Origin: Planctomicrobium piriforme
GTDB lineage: Bacteria; Planctomycetota; Planctomycetia; Pirellulales; PNKZ01
Length of the DNA stretch: 12,067 nt
Reading direction: 5' to 3'
Assembly (NCBI GenBank): GCA_945877965.1
Contig: CAMCTH010000079.1
Coordinates: forward strand, 1-12,067
A program made the position numbers and the translations under genes. The first letter of the stretch is position 1. Every line of letters begins with the position of its first letter. The notes below the pieces were generated by a model. That model did not search any database and had not been told where the DNA came from. It was given only the letters and a program-made list of their open reading frames with translations. Shown here piece by piece: positions 1 to 7,344 of the stretch.

Positions 1-120
1 TTGGAACTGATTCCATGCGGCGCGACGAAGTTCTTTCAACCACACCGGCTCGTTCCGCTCGGCGATGAACGAATCAAATGCGGCAGCGGAGAAGGTGATA
101 GGTGTTGCAACGGCGGACAT
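1..120 (-). CDS. sufD: SufD, Fe-S cluster assembly scaffold subunit (N-terminal 40 residues only)
   Basis: The frame opens with ATG at 120-118 and stays open to the window edge, giving 40 residues. Visible are FDSFIAERNEP (residues 14-24) and a following W-L-K-E-L-R-x-x-A-W pattern, typical of the start of SufD, where an acidic, Trp-containing helix precedes the beta-helix core. SufD pairs with SufB in the cytosolic SufBC2D scaffold that builds Fe-S clusters with sulfur from SufS/SufE. It is the last of three same-strand suf genes (C, B, D), and this order is the main support because so little of the protein is visible. The start is preceded at 7 nt by the arm of a large inverted repeat, and no Shine-Dalgarno sequence is visible. 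Family assignment is confident; nothing can be said about the missing C-terminal part. Confidence 0.85.
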   Translation of the reverse strand, partial: MSAVATPITFSAAAFDSFIAERNEPVWLKELRRAAWNQFQ

Positions 121-127
121 AGGCGGA

Positions 128-219
128 AATGATGAATGCTAAATGATGATTGATAAATGCCGGACAAGTACCCAGAGGCCGCGCCCCCATTTATCACTTA
201 TCACTTAGCATTTATCACT
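128..219. repeat. AGTGATA-heptad inverted repeat between sufB and sufD
   Basis: Two 32-nt arms (128-159 and 188-219) match as inverted repeats at 27 of 32 positions around a 28-nt loop (160-187). Each arm is itself four degenerate 7-nt units; in sufD sense the first arm repeats AGTGATA or AATGCTA. The arms are AT-rich in a GC-rich region. The sense arm carries TGA and TAA every 7 nt, so it has stops in all three frames. The element fills most of the 143-nt sufB-sufD gap and ends 7 nt before the sufD ATG. It resembles short tandem heptamer repeats known from cyanobacteria; membership in a named family is not shown. Confidence 0.85.
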
Positions 220-263
220 CGCAGCGAAACCAAGCCGGCGACGACGAGTGATCGCGCGACGCG

Positions 264-1679
264 TTAGCCGACCGAGCCTTCCATTTGCAGCTCGATCAGG
301 CGGTTCATTTCGACGGCGTATTCCATCGGCAGTTCTTTCACCAGCGGCTCGATGAAGCCGTTGACGATCATCGTGCTCGCTTCAGGTTCACTGAGCCCAC
401 GACTCTGCAAGTAGAACAACTGCTCTTCGCCGATCCGCGAGACGCTCGCCTCGTGGCCGACCGAGACGTCCTGGTTCTCGATCTCAATGTACGGATAGGC
501 ATCGCTGCGGCTCTTCGAGTCGAGGATCAACGCGTCGCAGACGACTGTCGACTTGCTCTTGGGAGCGTTCTTCTCGACGCGAACGAGGCCGCGATAGCTG
601 CTGCGGCCGCCGTTCTTGCTGATGCTCTTCGAGATGATGCGGCTCGATGTGTTCGGGGCACAGTGCACGACCTTCGCCCCGGCGTCTTGGTGTTGGCCGG
701 CCGACGAGAAGGCGATCGACAGGATCTCGCCCCGTGCGCCCGGCTCCATCATGTAGACGGCCGGGTACTTCATCGTCAGGCGGCTGCCGAGGTTACCGTC
801 GATCCATTCCATCGTCGCGTTTTCGTAGGCCATGGCCCGCTTCGTGACGAGGTTGTAAATATTGTTGGCCCAGTTTTGGATCGTGGTGTAGCGGCAGCGA
901 GCGTGCTTCTTCACCATGATCTCGACGACGGCCGAGTGCAGCGATTCGGTGCTGTACATCGGGGCGGTGCAGCCTTCGACGTAGTGAATCTGCGCCCCTT
1001 CGTCGACGATGATGAGCGTCCGCTCGAACTGCCCCATGTTCTCGGCATTGATGCGGAAGTAGGCCTGCAGCGGGAACTCGATCTTCACGCCCTTGGGGAC
1101 GTAGATGAACGAACCGCCCGACCAGACGGCCGAGTTCAACGCGGCGAACTTGTTGTCCGTCGGCGGGATGATCTTGGCGAAGTATTCACGGACGAGGTCC
1201 GGATACTCGCGGACGGCCGAGTCGGTATCCGTAAACAGCACGCCTTGCTTCGCGAGATCTTCGCGGAGCGAACCGTAGACGACCTCGCTTTCGTACTGAG
1301 CCTTCACGCCGGAGAGGAACTTCCGTTCCGCTTCCGGGATGCCGAGCTTGTCGAAGGTCCGCTTGATGTCTTCGGGAACTTCTTCCCAGGTCTTGCCCTG
1401 CTTATCCGAGGGCTTGATGTAGTAGTAGATGTCGTTGAAGTCGAGGCTGACGTCGCCGCCCCATTTCGGCATCGGCTTGCTGTTGAAGATCTCCAGGCTC
1501 TTCAGCCGGAAGTCGCGCATCCACTGCGGCTCGTTCTTCATGTCCGAGATCATGTGGACGATCTCGGCATCGAGCCCGCGCCGGCTCTTGAACGTGTACT
1601 TCTCTTCGTTGCGGAAGTCGTACTTGTTGATCTCGCCGATACCGGCGTTGATCTCGGGCATTTTCAGGTCGGTGGCCAT
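264..1679 (-). CDS. sufB: SufB, Fe-S cluster assembly scaffold protein
   Basis: This is a 471-residue SufB, the usual length for the family. SufB forms the cytosolic SufBC2D complex, receives persulfide sulfur and assembles nascent Fe-S clusters. The C-terminal core has the family hallmarks: VVCDALILDS with Cys381, then VGHEASV with His409 and Glu410. The Cys-to-Glu spacing of 29 equals that of E. coli SufB Cys405 to Glu434, the residues implicated in sulfur transfer and cluster assembly. Other conserved stretches are WSGGSFIYVPKGV, EGCTAP and the terminal NGFIEPLVKELPMEYAVE. I chose ATG 1679 because AGGA lies 7 nt upstream; the frame extends nine codons further only to a TTG. It lies 47 nt after sufC and 143 nt before sufD, all on the same strand. 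Confidence 0.97.
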   Translation of the reverse strand: MATDLKMPEINAGIGEINKYDFRNEEKYTFKSRRGLDAEIVHMISDMKNEPQWMRDFRLKSLEIFNSKPMPKWGGDVSLDFNDIYYYIKPSDKQGKTWEEVPEDIKRTFDKLGIPEAERKFLSGVKAQYESEVVYGSLREDLAKQGVLFTDTDSAVREYPDLVREYFAKIIPPTDNKFAALNSAVWSGGSFIYVPKGVKIEFPLQAYFRINAENMGQFERTLIIVDEGAQIHYVEGCTAPMYSTESLHSAVVEIMVKKHARCRYTTIQNWANNIYNLVTKRAMAYENATMEWIDGNLGSRLTMKYPAVYMMEPGARGEILSIAFSSAGQHQDAGAKVVHCAPNTSSRIISKSISKNGGRSSYRGLVRVEKNAPKSKSTVVCDALILDSKSRSDAYPYIEIENQDVSVGHEASVSRIGEEQLFYLQSRGLSEPEASTMIVNGFIEPLVKELPMEYAVEMNRLIELQMEGSVG

Positions 1680-1726
1680 ATGCGTATCCTGTTCGCGCGT
1701 CGGCAAGCGACGCGGCTAAGTGCAAA

Positions 1727-2584
<858 letters not shown>

Positions 2585-2589
2585 GGCGG

Positions 2590-2675
2590 TAGTGGTCAGT
2601 GGCTAGTTGCCAGTGGTCAGTAGTTCGGAATTCATTGTTTGCTGCCGGCCACTGGCTACTAACCACTGGCCACTA
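2590..2675. repeat. AGTGGCC-heptad inverted repeat between nuoB and sufC
   Basis: Two 29-nt arms (2590-2618 and 2647-2675) pair at 25 of 29 positions around a 28-nt loop (2619-2646). In sufC sense the first arm is four 7-nt units of the form AGTGGCC, AGTGGTT or AGTAGCC. The AGTG core, heptad period, number of units and loop length match the element at 128-219, although the remaining bases differ (GGCC here, GATA there) and the loops are unrelated. It fills most of the 104-nt nuoB-sufC gap and would fold into a long stem just before the sufC start codon. Confidence 0.85.
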
Positions 2676-2683
2676 ACAACGGA

Positions 2684-2697
2684 ACGGGCTAGCCCGT
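2684..2697. other. 14-bp perfect palindrome spanning the nuoB stop codon
   Basis: ACGGGCTAGCCCGT is a perfect 14-bp palindrome, with the nuoB TAG (2691-2689) at its centre. As RNA it could form a 5-bp GC-rich stem with a CUAG loop. There is no following U tract, so it is not a convincing intrinsic terminator. It could also be a chance result of the stop-codon context or part of a GGGCTAGCCC-type genomic repeat. Confidence 0.6.
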
Positions 2698-3324
2698 GAT
2701 TTTCTGGTGATCGAACACAGGCTGTTTTTCTTCAACGGCGACGTAGCCCGAATGGTGCGGCACCGGGATCTCGTCGAACGACTGATCCTTGCTGCCGACT
2801 TGCTTCGAGATCTTGTGACCGCGAATTTTGTCTTGGATCCGCATCAGGCCTTCGAGCAACGCTTCCGGGCGCGGCGGGCAGCCGGGGACGTACACGTCGA
2901 CCGGCACGACGAGGTCGACGCCCTTGACGACGTGATAGCCGTACTTGAAGTACGGGCCGCCGCCGACGGTGCAGGCTCCCATCGCGATGACGAACTTCGG
3001 ATCGGGCATCAGGTTGTACAGACGACGAACGCGGCTCGCCATTTTGTAGGTCACCGTGCCGGCGACGATCATCAAGTCGGCTTGACGCGGAGTGGCGCGG
3101 AAGGCACCGGCGCCGAAGCGGTCCATGTCGAACCGGCTCGCACCAGTCGCCATCATTTCAATCGCACAGCAGGCCAGACCGAACGTCATCGGCCAGATGC
3201 TCGCTTGGCGGGCCCAATTGATCGCTTGTTCGACCGACGTCAGGATCAGATTCTCTTCGAAGCGCCCTTCGATCCAAGGCTTCATCCCGACGGGGGTCGA
3301 AAGTGCAGTGGCGGACGGTGTCAT
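2689..3324 (-). CDS. nuoB: NuoB, NADH-quinone oxidoreductase (complex I) subunit B
   Basis: This 211-residue NuoB/PSST homologue is the connecting-arm subunit of complex I. It carries the terminal 4Fe-4S cluster N2, which hands electrons to quinone at the membrane interface. All four expected ligands are present: adjacent Cys52-Cys53 in FGLACCAIEMM, Cys118 in GACTVGGGPY, and Cys149 in VPGCPPRPE. The family stretches RFDMDRFG, TPRQADLMIVAGTV and YVPGCPPRPEALLEGL are intact, so it should be functional. The C-terminal tail after residue 170 is variable, as usual. I chose ATG 3324 because a GGAAAAGAG purine run lies just upstream; the frame is open 16 codons further without a better start. No other nuo gene is nearby; it sits between a SufR-like regulator (74-nt gap) and sufC (104-nt gap), which is unusual. 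Confidence 0.96.
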   Translation of the reverse strand: MTPSATALSTPVGMKPWIEGRFEENLILTSVEQAINWARQASIWPMTFGLACCAIEMMATGASRFDMDRFGAGAFRATPRQADLMIVAGTVTYKMASRVRRLYNLMPDPKFVIAMGACTVGGGPYFKYGYHVVKGVDLVVPVDVYVPGCPPRPEALLEGLMRIQDKIRGHKISKQVGSKDQSFDEIPVPHHSGYVAVEEKQPVFDHQKITG

Positions 3325-3384
3325 AAGTCTCTTTTCCGTGAACGACTTGCGGCTCCGCGGACCTCGCGGCAAACCAAGCTAGTC

Positions 3385-3412
3385 ATTCTATCGCGAACTC
3401 ATTTCGTTTCAA
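3385..3412 (-). promoter_or_regulatory. Putative sigma70-like promoter for nuoB-sufCBD
   Basis: In minus sense, TTGAAA (3412-3407) and TAGAAT (3390-3385) each match the -35 and -10 consensus at 5 of 6 positions, with a 16-bp spacer. It overlaps the last codons and stop of the upstream regulator. It would start transcription near 3377, about 50 nt before the nuoB ATG. The bases just before and into the -10 read GCGATA, the same as a half-site of the dyad at 4169-4188. Confidence 0.5.
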
Positions 3413-4022
3413 ATTGGCAGCAATCGTGGCCGTCGAGCCGACATTGCGAGAGCCGCATCGGCTGCTCGACCAGCGATTCAAACATCTGTTTCTCCATCGC
3501 ACAGATCGAACGATCCTGGGCCGCCAACTCAGGATAGGGACAGTCGACCACCCTCAGGACCGGCAACTGGGCCGAACTCCCGGCGGCGATCTCAAGCGGC
3601 ACCCGGCGATCGGCGAACACTTCTCGCAGCGATTCCATCCGGTCCGACGGCGTCGTTCCGGTCAGGTCTTCGCGATAAAGCTGGGTCATTTGGTCGGCAA
3701 TCCGCTGCAGCAGGCCGCGGCGGATTTCGTCGTCTTTGACGTTCCGGAGCTCTTGCCACAGCACCTGCGCGAGGTCGGCATAGTTGTTGCCGGCCTGACG
3801 CTTGGCCTTTTCCGTCGGTGAATAGCGGTGTTCCGGACGACCCCGGCCCCGTTGTTTGGTCACCCGCTCGACGAGCCCTTGCTTCATCAACCGGTTCAAC
3901 CGCTGGCGAACCGCCGTGGCAGTCACTTCCGTCGCGGTTGCGGCCTCGGTCACGCTCAACGACCCGCGGGTGCGGATCAGGTCGAGCAGGCGGGCATCGG
4001 AGGTTTCGCAGGCGTTGCTCAT
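3399..4022 (-). CDS. SufR-like winged-helix transcriptional regulator with C-terminal cysteine cluster
   Basis: The protein has 207 residues. Residues about 10-68 form a winged helix-turn-helix: SVTEAATATEVTATAVRQRL supplies the helices and RGRGRPEHRYSPTEK the basic wing. A helical middle (79-140) probably dimerises. The C-terminus has Cys161, Cys174, Cys194, Cys201 and Cys202, including CPY and a C-x12-C spacing. This fits the COG2345-type regulators that include SufR, in which such cysteines bind an Fe-S cluster and sense cluster status. Position, 74 nt ahead of nuoB-sufCBD on the same strand, supports control of Fe-S assembly, probably as a repressor that also controls itself. Cyanobacterial SufR has four cysteines with different spacing, so I do not assign sufR formally. 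ATG 4022 is the first Met of a short, plausible N-terminus; its ribosome binding site is weak. Confidence 0.88.
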   Translation of the reverse strand: MSNACETSDARLLDLIRTRGSLSVTEAATATEVTATAVRQRLNRLMKQGLVERVTKQRGRGRPEHRYSPTEKAKRQAGNNYADLAQVLWQELRNVKDDEIRRGLLQRIADQMTQLYREDLTGTTPSDRMESLREVFADRRVPLEIAAGSSAQLPVLRVVDCPYPELAAQDRSICAMEKQMFESLVEQPMRLSQCRLDGHDCCQFETK

Positions 4023-4061
4023 AGTTTTTTGACCGCGGGTTCAACCTTCGCGGCCAACTGA

Positions 4062-4089
4062 ATGATACGGAGGCCGGGACTTTTCGCAA
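4062..4089 (-). promoter_or_regulatory. Putative promoter of the SufR-like regulator
   Basis: In minus sense, TTGCGA (4089-4084; 4 of 6 to -35) and TATCAT (4067-4062; 5 of 6 to -10) are separated by 16 bp. The predicted start near 4055 leaves a leader of about 33 nt. The -35 element coincides with one half of the dyad at 4083-4102, the arrangement expected for autoregulation. Confidence 0.4.
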
Positions 4090-4102
4090 GGTCCTATGCG
4101 AA
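4083..4102. promoter_or_regulatory. Dyad 1, candidate operator in the divergent intergenic region
   Basis: An inverted repeat with 6-bp arms, TTCGCA and TGCGAA, is separated by 8 nt. The left half reads TCGCAAG, identical to the left half of the dyad at 4169-4188. It overlaps the predicted -35 of the regulator gene, so it is a plausible binding site for that regulator. Confidence 0.45.
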
Positions 4103-4142
4103 TAATCTGCCGGCAGCGCGAGAAGCCCGCAAATTCGCCTTA

Positions 4143-4156
4143 ACGACGAACGTCGT
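4143..4156. other. Small dyad between the two operator candidates
   Basis: ACGAC-GAAC-GTCGT is a 5-bp inverted repeat with a 4-nt centre, seven nt upstream of the predicted -35 of the transporter promoter. It differs in sequence from the flanking TCGCAAG dyads and may be an activator site or chance. Confidence 0.25.
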
Positions 4157-4162
4157 AAATCC

Positions 4163-4190
4163 TTGACTTATCGCAAGTTCTTGCGATACC
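4163..4190 (+). promoter_or_regulatory. Putative promoter of the symporter-metS unit
   Basis: TTGACT (4163-4168; 5 of 6 to -35) is followed after 16 bp by GATACC (4185-4190), preceded by TGC, an extended -10 motif that may offset the weak hexamer. Transcription would start near 4197, about 67 nt before the ATG. The whole spacer is occupied by a perfect dyad. Confidence 0.4.
4169..4188. promoter_or_regulatory. Dyad 2, perfect 20-bp palindromic operator candidate
   Basis: TATCGCAAG and CTTGCGATA are perfect 9-bp arms separated by TT. The dyad spans the spacer and start of the -10 of the predicted forward promoter, so a bound protein would block RNA polymerase. Its half-site matches dyad 1. It does not match the CAAC-N6-GTTG site described for cyanobacterial SufR, so the binding protein is unknown; the adjacent regulator is the obvious candidate. 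Confidence 0.55.
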
Positions 4191-4263
4191 TTGCTCCGCG
4201 GTCCCCCCGCTTTCGGAAGGAACCCCGAGGCGTGATAGCAGCCGAATCAACAAGGAACTGCGG

Positions 4264-5949
4264 ATGAGCGGTAAGGAACGTTGGGCGAGCCGGATGGGCT
4301 TGGTGCTGGCGATGGCCGGAAACGCCGTCGGCCTGGGGAACTTTCTCCGCTTTCCGGCCCAGGCGGCCAAGAACGGCGGCGGGGCGTTCCTCATCCCCTA
4401 TTTCGTCGCCTTGGTCGTCCTCGGCTTGCCGCTGATGTGGATCGAATGGACCATGGGACGCTACGGCGGCCGCTTCGGTCATCACTCCGCCCCGGGCGTC
4501 TTCGACTCGATGGGCAAACGCTGGTTCTGGAAGTACATCGGCGTCTTCGGACTCTGGTGCAATCTGCTCATCGCGTCGTACTACCTCTACATCGAATCGT
4601 GGACGATGGCCTACGCCGGGTACTCGCTCTGGGGCGGCTTCGCTCCGGCAGCGACCGATCCGAAATTCGTCGCCAACTTCTTTTCGTCGATGACCGGCCA
4701 GGTCGACAACCAACTCTTCGCGTTTAGCTCGTGGGGAATGGTGCTGTTCGCCGTCTGCATCTCATTCAACGTCTGGATTCTGTCCAAGGGATTGGCGAAG
4801 GGAATCGAAATCGTTTCCAAGATCGGCATGCCGCTGCTGATCGTGTTTGCGATGTTCCTGGCGATCCGCGGAATCCTGCTCGCGCCGGGCGTCGATCCCG
4901 GGGTCATCGAACATCCGGCCGTCGGTTTGAACTTCGTTTGGCAACCGAAGTACGACTCGCTGTGGGATCCGTCAGTTTGGCTCGCTGCGGCCGGTCAGAT
5001 ATTTTTCACTCTGTCGATCGGCATGGGCTCGATCCATTGCTATGCCTCCTACTTGCGTGAGAAGGACGACATCACGCTGACCGGCGCGGGCGCCGCGTGG
5101 ACCAACGAATTCTGCGAGGTGATCCTCGGCGGGACGATCCTACTGCCGATCGCCGTCGCCTATCTCGGACTTACCGCCGTCACGGCGATGACGGCCGGCG
5201 GTTCCGGTTTCGGGCTCGGATTCATGGTCTTTCCGCAGCTATTTCAGCACTGGGGACCGGGACTCGCGAATGCCGCCGGCTTCATGTGGTTCGGCCTGTT
5301 GTTCTTCGCCGCCATCACCAGTTCGCTCGCGATGGGGCAGCCGATTATGGCGTTTCTGCAAACCGAATTCGGCTTCACGCGTCGCGGCAGCGCGATCACC
5401 TTCGGTGCGATGCTGTTGCCGCTTTCGCTCCCGGTCGCACTAACGCACGAGAACGCCTTCTTCGGCGACTTCGATTTCTGGGCCGGCACGTTCGCGCTCG
5501 TCGTGTTCGCGTTCCTCGAAACGCTTTGCTTCGGCTGGGTCTTCGGTATCAACAACAGTTGGCGCGAGATGATGACCGGTGCGGAACTCAAGGTGCCGAC
5601 TATTTTTCGCTTCGTAATCAAGTACGTCACGCCGACGTTGCTGTTTCTCATTCTTATCGGCTTCATTTTTAAGCCGAAGCAAGAATGGGGCACCGTCGCC
5701 AAATCGCTGTTCACGGGCCAGTCGATCGGCACCTGGGAATGGGCGGGCGACGGCATGATCGGCAAATTACAGCACGCCGATCTTCCCGACCCGGCGACGC
5801 TCGGCCCCATCGAGGCCGAGTTTCAAAAGAACCTGCGGACCGCGCGGACGGTTGATCGCCTCATGATGATCGGCGCGTTCGCCGGCTTCTCGTATCTCGT
5901 GCATCGCTCATGGAAACGGCGTCGGGCCGAAGGAAAGGTTGCGTCATGA
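4264..5949 (+). CDS. Sodium-dependent amino-acid symporter, NSS/SLC6 family (LeuT fold)
   Basis: This 561-residue inner-membrane symporter has 12 predicted TM segments and close similarity to LeuT in TM1 (WASRMGLVLAMAGNAVGLGN) and TM2-3. Sodium-site residues align with LeuT: Gly19, Ala21, Val22, Asn26 (TM1), Thr249 (TM6), Asn281 (TM7), Ala349, Thr352 and Ser353 (TM8). Arg29 and Tyr107 are kept. Glu285, at the LeuT Glu290 position, predicts chloride independence. The substrate pocket differs: LeuT Val104, Phe259 and Ile359 become Ile103, Met254 and Met357, so the substrate is probably a neutral amino acid, but which one cannot be read off. An extra stretch of about 60 residues (470-530) lies between TM11 and TM12. 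The start has AAGGA 7 nt upstream. A MetS-like gene overlaps the stop, suggesting a methionine/alanine-type importer. Confidence 0.95.
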   Translation: MSGKERWASRMGLVLAMAGNAVGLGNFLRFPAQAAKNGGGAFLIPYFVALVVLGLPLMWIEWTMGRYGGRFGHHSAPGVFDSMGKRWFWKYIGVFGLWCNLLIASYYLYIESWTMAYAGYSLWGGFAPAATDPKFVANFFSSMTGQVDNQLFAFSSWGMVLFAVCISFNVWILSKGLAKGIEIVSKIGMPLLIVFAMFLAIRGILLAPGVDPGVIEHPAVGLNFVWQPKYDSLWDPSVWLAAAGQIFFTLSIGMGSIHCYASYLREKDDITLTGAGAAWTNEFCEVILGGTILLPIAVAYLGLTAVTAMTAGGSGFGLGFMVFPQLFQHWGPGLANAAGFMWFGLLFFAAITSSLAMGQPIMAFLQTEFGFTRRGSAITFGAMLLPLSLPVALTHENAFFGDFDFWAGTFALVVFAFLETLCFGWVFGINNSWREMMTGAELKVPTIFRFVIKYVTPTLLFLILIGFIFKPKQEWGTVAKSLFTGQSIGTWEWAGDGMIGKLQHADLPDPATLGPIEAEFQKNLRTARTVDRLMMIGAFAGFSYLVHRSWKRRRAEGKVAS

Positions 5950-6062
5950 CGAACTCTGCCTGGCTGTTTCTTGTGGCTGCTTGGTCGGCGATCATCGTCT
6001 GCACCGGCTACTGCTTCAAAAAGCTGCTGTTCTCGGACCGCGACTTCGGCGGCGACGAATAG
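5946..6062 (+). CDS. MetS-like small subunit of the NSS symporter (38 aa)
   Basis: The ATG overlaps the symporter stop as ATGA, so translation is probably coupled. The 38-residue product has one TM segment (about 5-22, LFLVAAWSAIIVCTGYC), then KK and an acidic tail ending FGGDE. Size, topology and position just after an NSS transporter match the MetS family: in Corynebacterium glutamicum MetS is a small membrane protein needed with MetP for methionine and alanine uptake. The family call rests on this pattern and context, since the protein is too short for strong sequence evidence. It is below common length cut-offs and easily missed. A hairpin follows 22 nt after the stop. Confidence 0.75.
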   Translation: MTNSAWLFLVAAWSAIIVCTGYCFKKLLFSDRDFGGDE

Positions 6063-6084
6063 ACTCCGAGAAGCAACTCTTGAA

Positions 6085-6108
6085 CGGAACGCCCTCCGTG
6101 GCGTTCCG
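6085..6108. terminator. Hairpin between convergent genes, likely shared terminator
   Basis: CGGAACGCC and GGCGTTCCG form a perfect 9-bp stem with a CTCCGT loop, in the 54-nt gap between the convergent MetS-like and outer-membrane protein genes. Position suits bidirectional termination. Neither strand has a clear U run after the stem, so termination efficiency is uncertain. Confidence 0.6.
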
Positions 6109-6116
6109 CGCCCTGC

Positions 6117-7343
6117 TTAGAAGTTGAATCCACAGGCCGTGCGCAGACCGTACAGCCCCAGGTTGCTCGTGTCGTGGGCCGAGGCCGTGCCGAACGGAAG
6201 GATCGACGACGTGCTGCTTCCCGCGCCGTTGCCGACGCCGTACCACATCTGCGCCGTGAGACCGGTCTGCAAGAAGAAGCCGGCCCGGCCGTAGTTGCGA
6301 TTCCAATCGAGCCCCACTTCCAACTCGGTCATCGGCACGGTAATGTCCGACGAGCTCAAGAACTGCTGGGGGAAAGTGAGAATGCTGTCGAGATTGACCA
6401 CGCGATTGCCTTGCCCGAAGAGCAGCGCCCCGCGCGCTTTGCCGTAGTAGCCGAGTCGCGGCAAACTGCGCGACGGAATCCGGGCCATGATCGCGGCGGT
6501 CGGGCCGAAGACCGCCGCGTTGTGTCCCGCCGTCAGACTCTCTAAGAAGGCGCCGCCGTTGTCGACCAGCAGCGAATCGTACGCTTGGCTGATGTACGCA
6601 TAGCGACCGCCGCCGGAAAGCAGATACTGCCCGCGGCGATAGGTGAACGCCTTCGTGAACTCGGCGTCGATCGCATTTAGTTTGAGCGTGCTCTTCGCCG
6701 ACATCACATCGCCCGGCACGTTCGTGGCGCTGAGGGCGTTGCCGATCACGGGCGACAACAGAGCCAACGTGTTCACGCCGTCGAGCGTCTCGTTGACCGC
6801 CTCGCTTTCACCGTCGAACGAGAACCATTGCGTACGAAAGCCGAGCCCTTGCTCGCCGGTGTAGCCGAGCCACACTTGCGGGGCTCCCTGCGTCTCCCAC
6901 TGGAAGCTCCGTTCGGTGATGCCGATCGGGCCGACGCCGCTGCCGAGAAACATGGCCGGATTGGTCGACCAACGCGGCTGCACAAACGACACGCCGACGC
7001 CGAGATTCCAACCGCAACGGCCGTCACCGCAGCAATCGCCCCAGGCCGTGCTCACGTTGTTCGAAGAACTCGCTGAAGCAAGCCGCATCGCCTCCGTGGC
7101 GACAGGTTGTGCCGGCGCTTCGTCCAGCCACGCCGCGGGCGTTGCAATGGAATCGACCGCAGCCGGATCAAACTCGGGAAAGGCAACGCTCGGCAGAGCC
7201 GAAAACAACGGCGACGATTCGACGTACGTCGGCTCCGTTCCTATCGACTCCGCTGCCGCCGGTTCCGCCGACGATTGGGCCGAGGCCGTCGTCGCCAGGT
7301 AGCCAAGAACCAGAGCCGCCGCCGCTAGCATCCGGTATTGCAT
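6117..7343 (-). CDS. Outer-membrane beta-barrel protein (Lpg1974-like)
   Basis: The protein has 408 residues. A signal peptide is clear: MQYR, a hydrophobic core, then TASA with predicted cleavage after Ala22. Residues 23-100 are a low-complexity Ala/Ser/Pro/Glu linker. CCGDGRCGW (104-112) then leads into a barrel domain with alternating aromatic/hydrophobic strands and terminal Phe408, as expected for outer-membrane insertion. The stretch FGPTAAIMARIP followed by YYGKARGALLFG resembles planctomycete relatives of the Lpg1974 (Legionella major outer-membrane protein) pore family; I recognise the style, not a close homologue. No substrate can be inferred. ATG 7343 is preceded by GGAAG at a short 4-nt spacing. 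That sequence is complementary to a segment of its own leader. It is transcribed alone and converges on the MetS-like gene. Confidence 0.72.
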   Translation of the reverse strand: MQYRMLAAAALVLGYLATTASAQSSAEPAAAESIGTEPTYVESSPLFSALPSVAFPEFDPAAVDSIATPAAWLDEAPAQPVATEAMRLASASSSNNVSTAWGDCCGDGRCGWNLGVGVSFVQPRWSTNPAMFLGSGVGPIGITERSFQWETQGAPQVWLGYTGEQGLGFRTQWFSFDGESEAVNETLDGVNTLALLSPVIGNALSATNVPGDVMSAKSTLKLNAIDAEFTKAFTYRRGQYLLSGGGRYAYISQAYDSLLVDNGGAFLESLTAGHNAAVFGPTAAIMARIPSRSLPRLGYYGKARGALLFGQGNRVVNLDSILTFPQQFLSSSDITVPMTELEVGLDWNRNYGRAGFFLQTGLTAQMWYGVGNGAGSSTSSILPFGTASAHDTSNLGLYGLRTACGFNF

Positions 7344-7344
7344 T

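Noticed and set aside
128..219. Heptad array considered as a small CRISPR or integron-type array
   Set aside because: Units are 7 nt and contiguous without unique spacers, and arms are inverted. No cas or integrase gene is nearby.
3355..3369. CCGCG-GACCT-CGCGG hairpin between the regulator and nuoB as a terminator
   Set aside because: The stem is only 5 bp without a U tract and lies just downstream of a promoter candidate. It is common by chance at this GC content.
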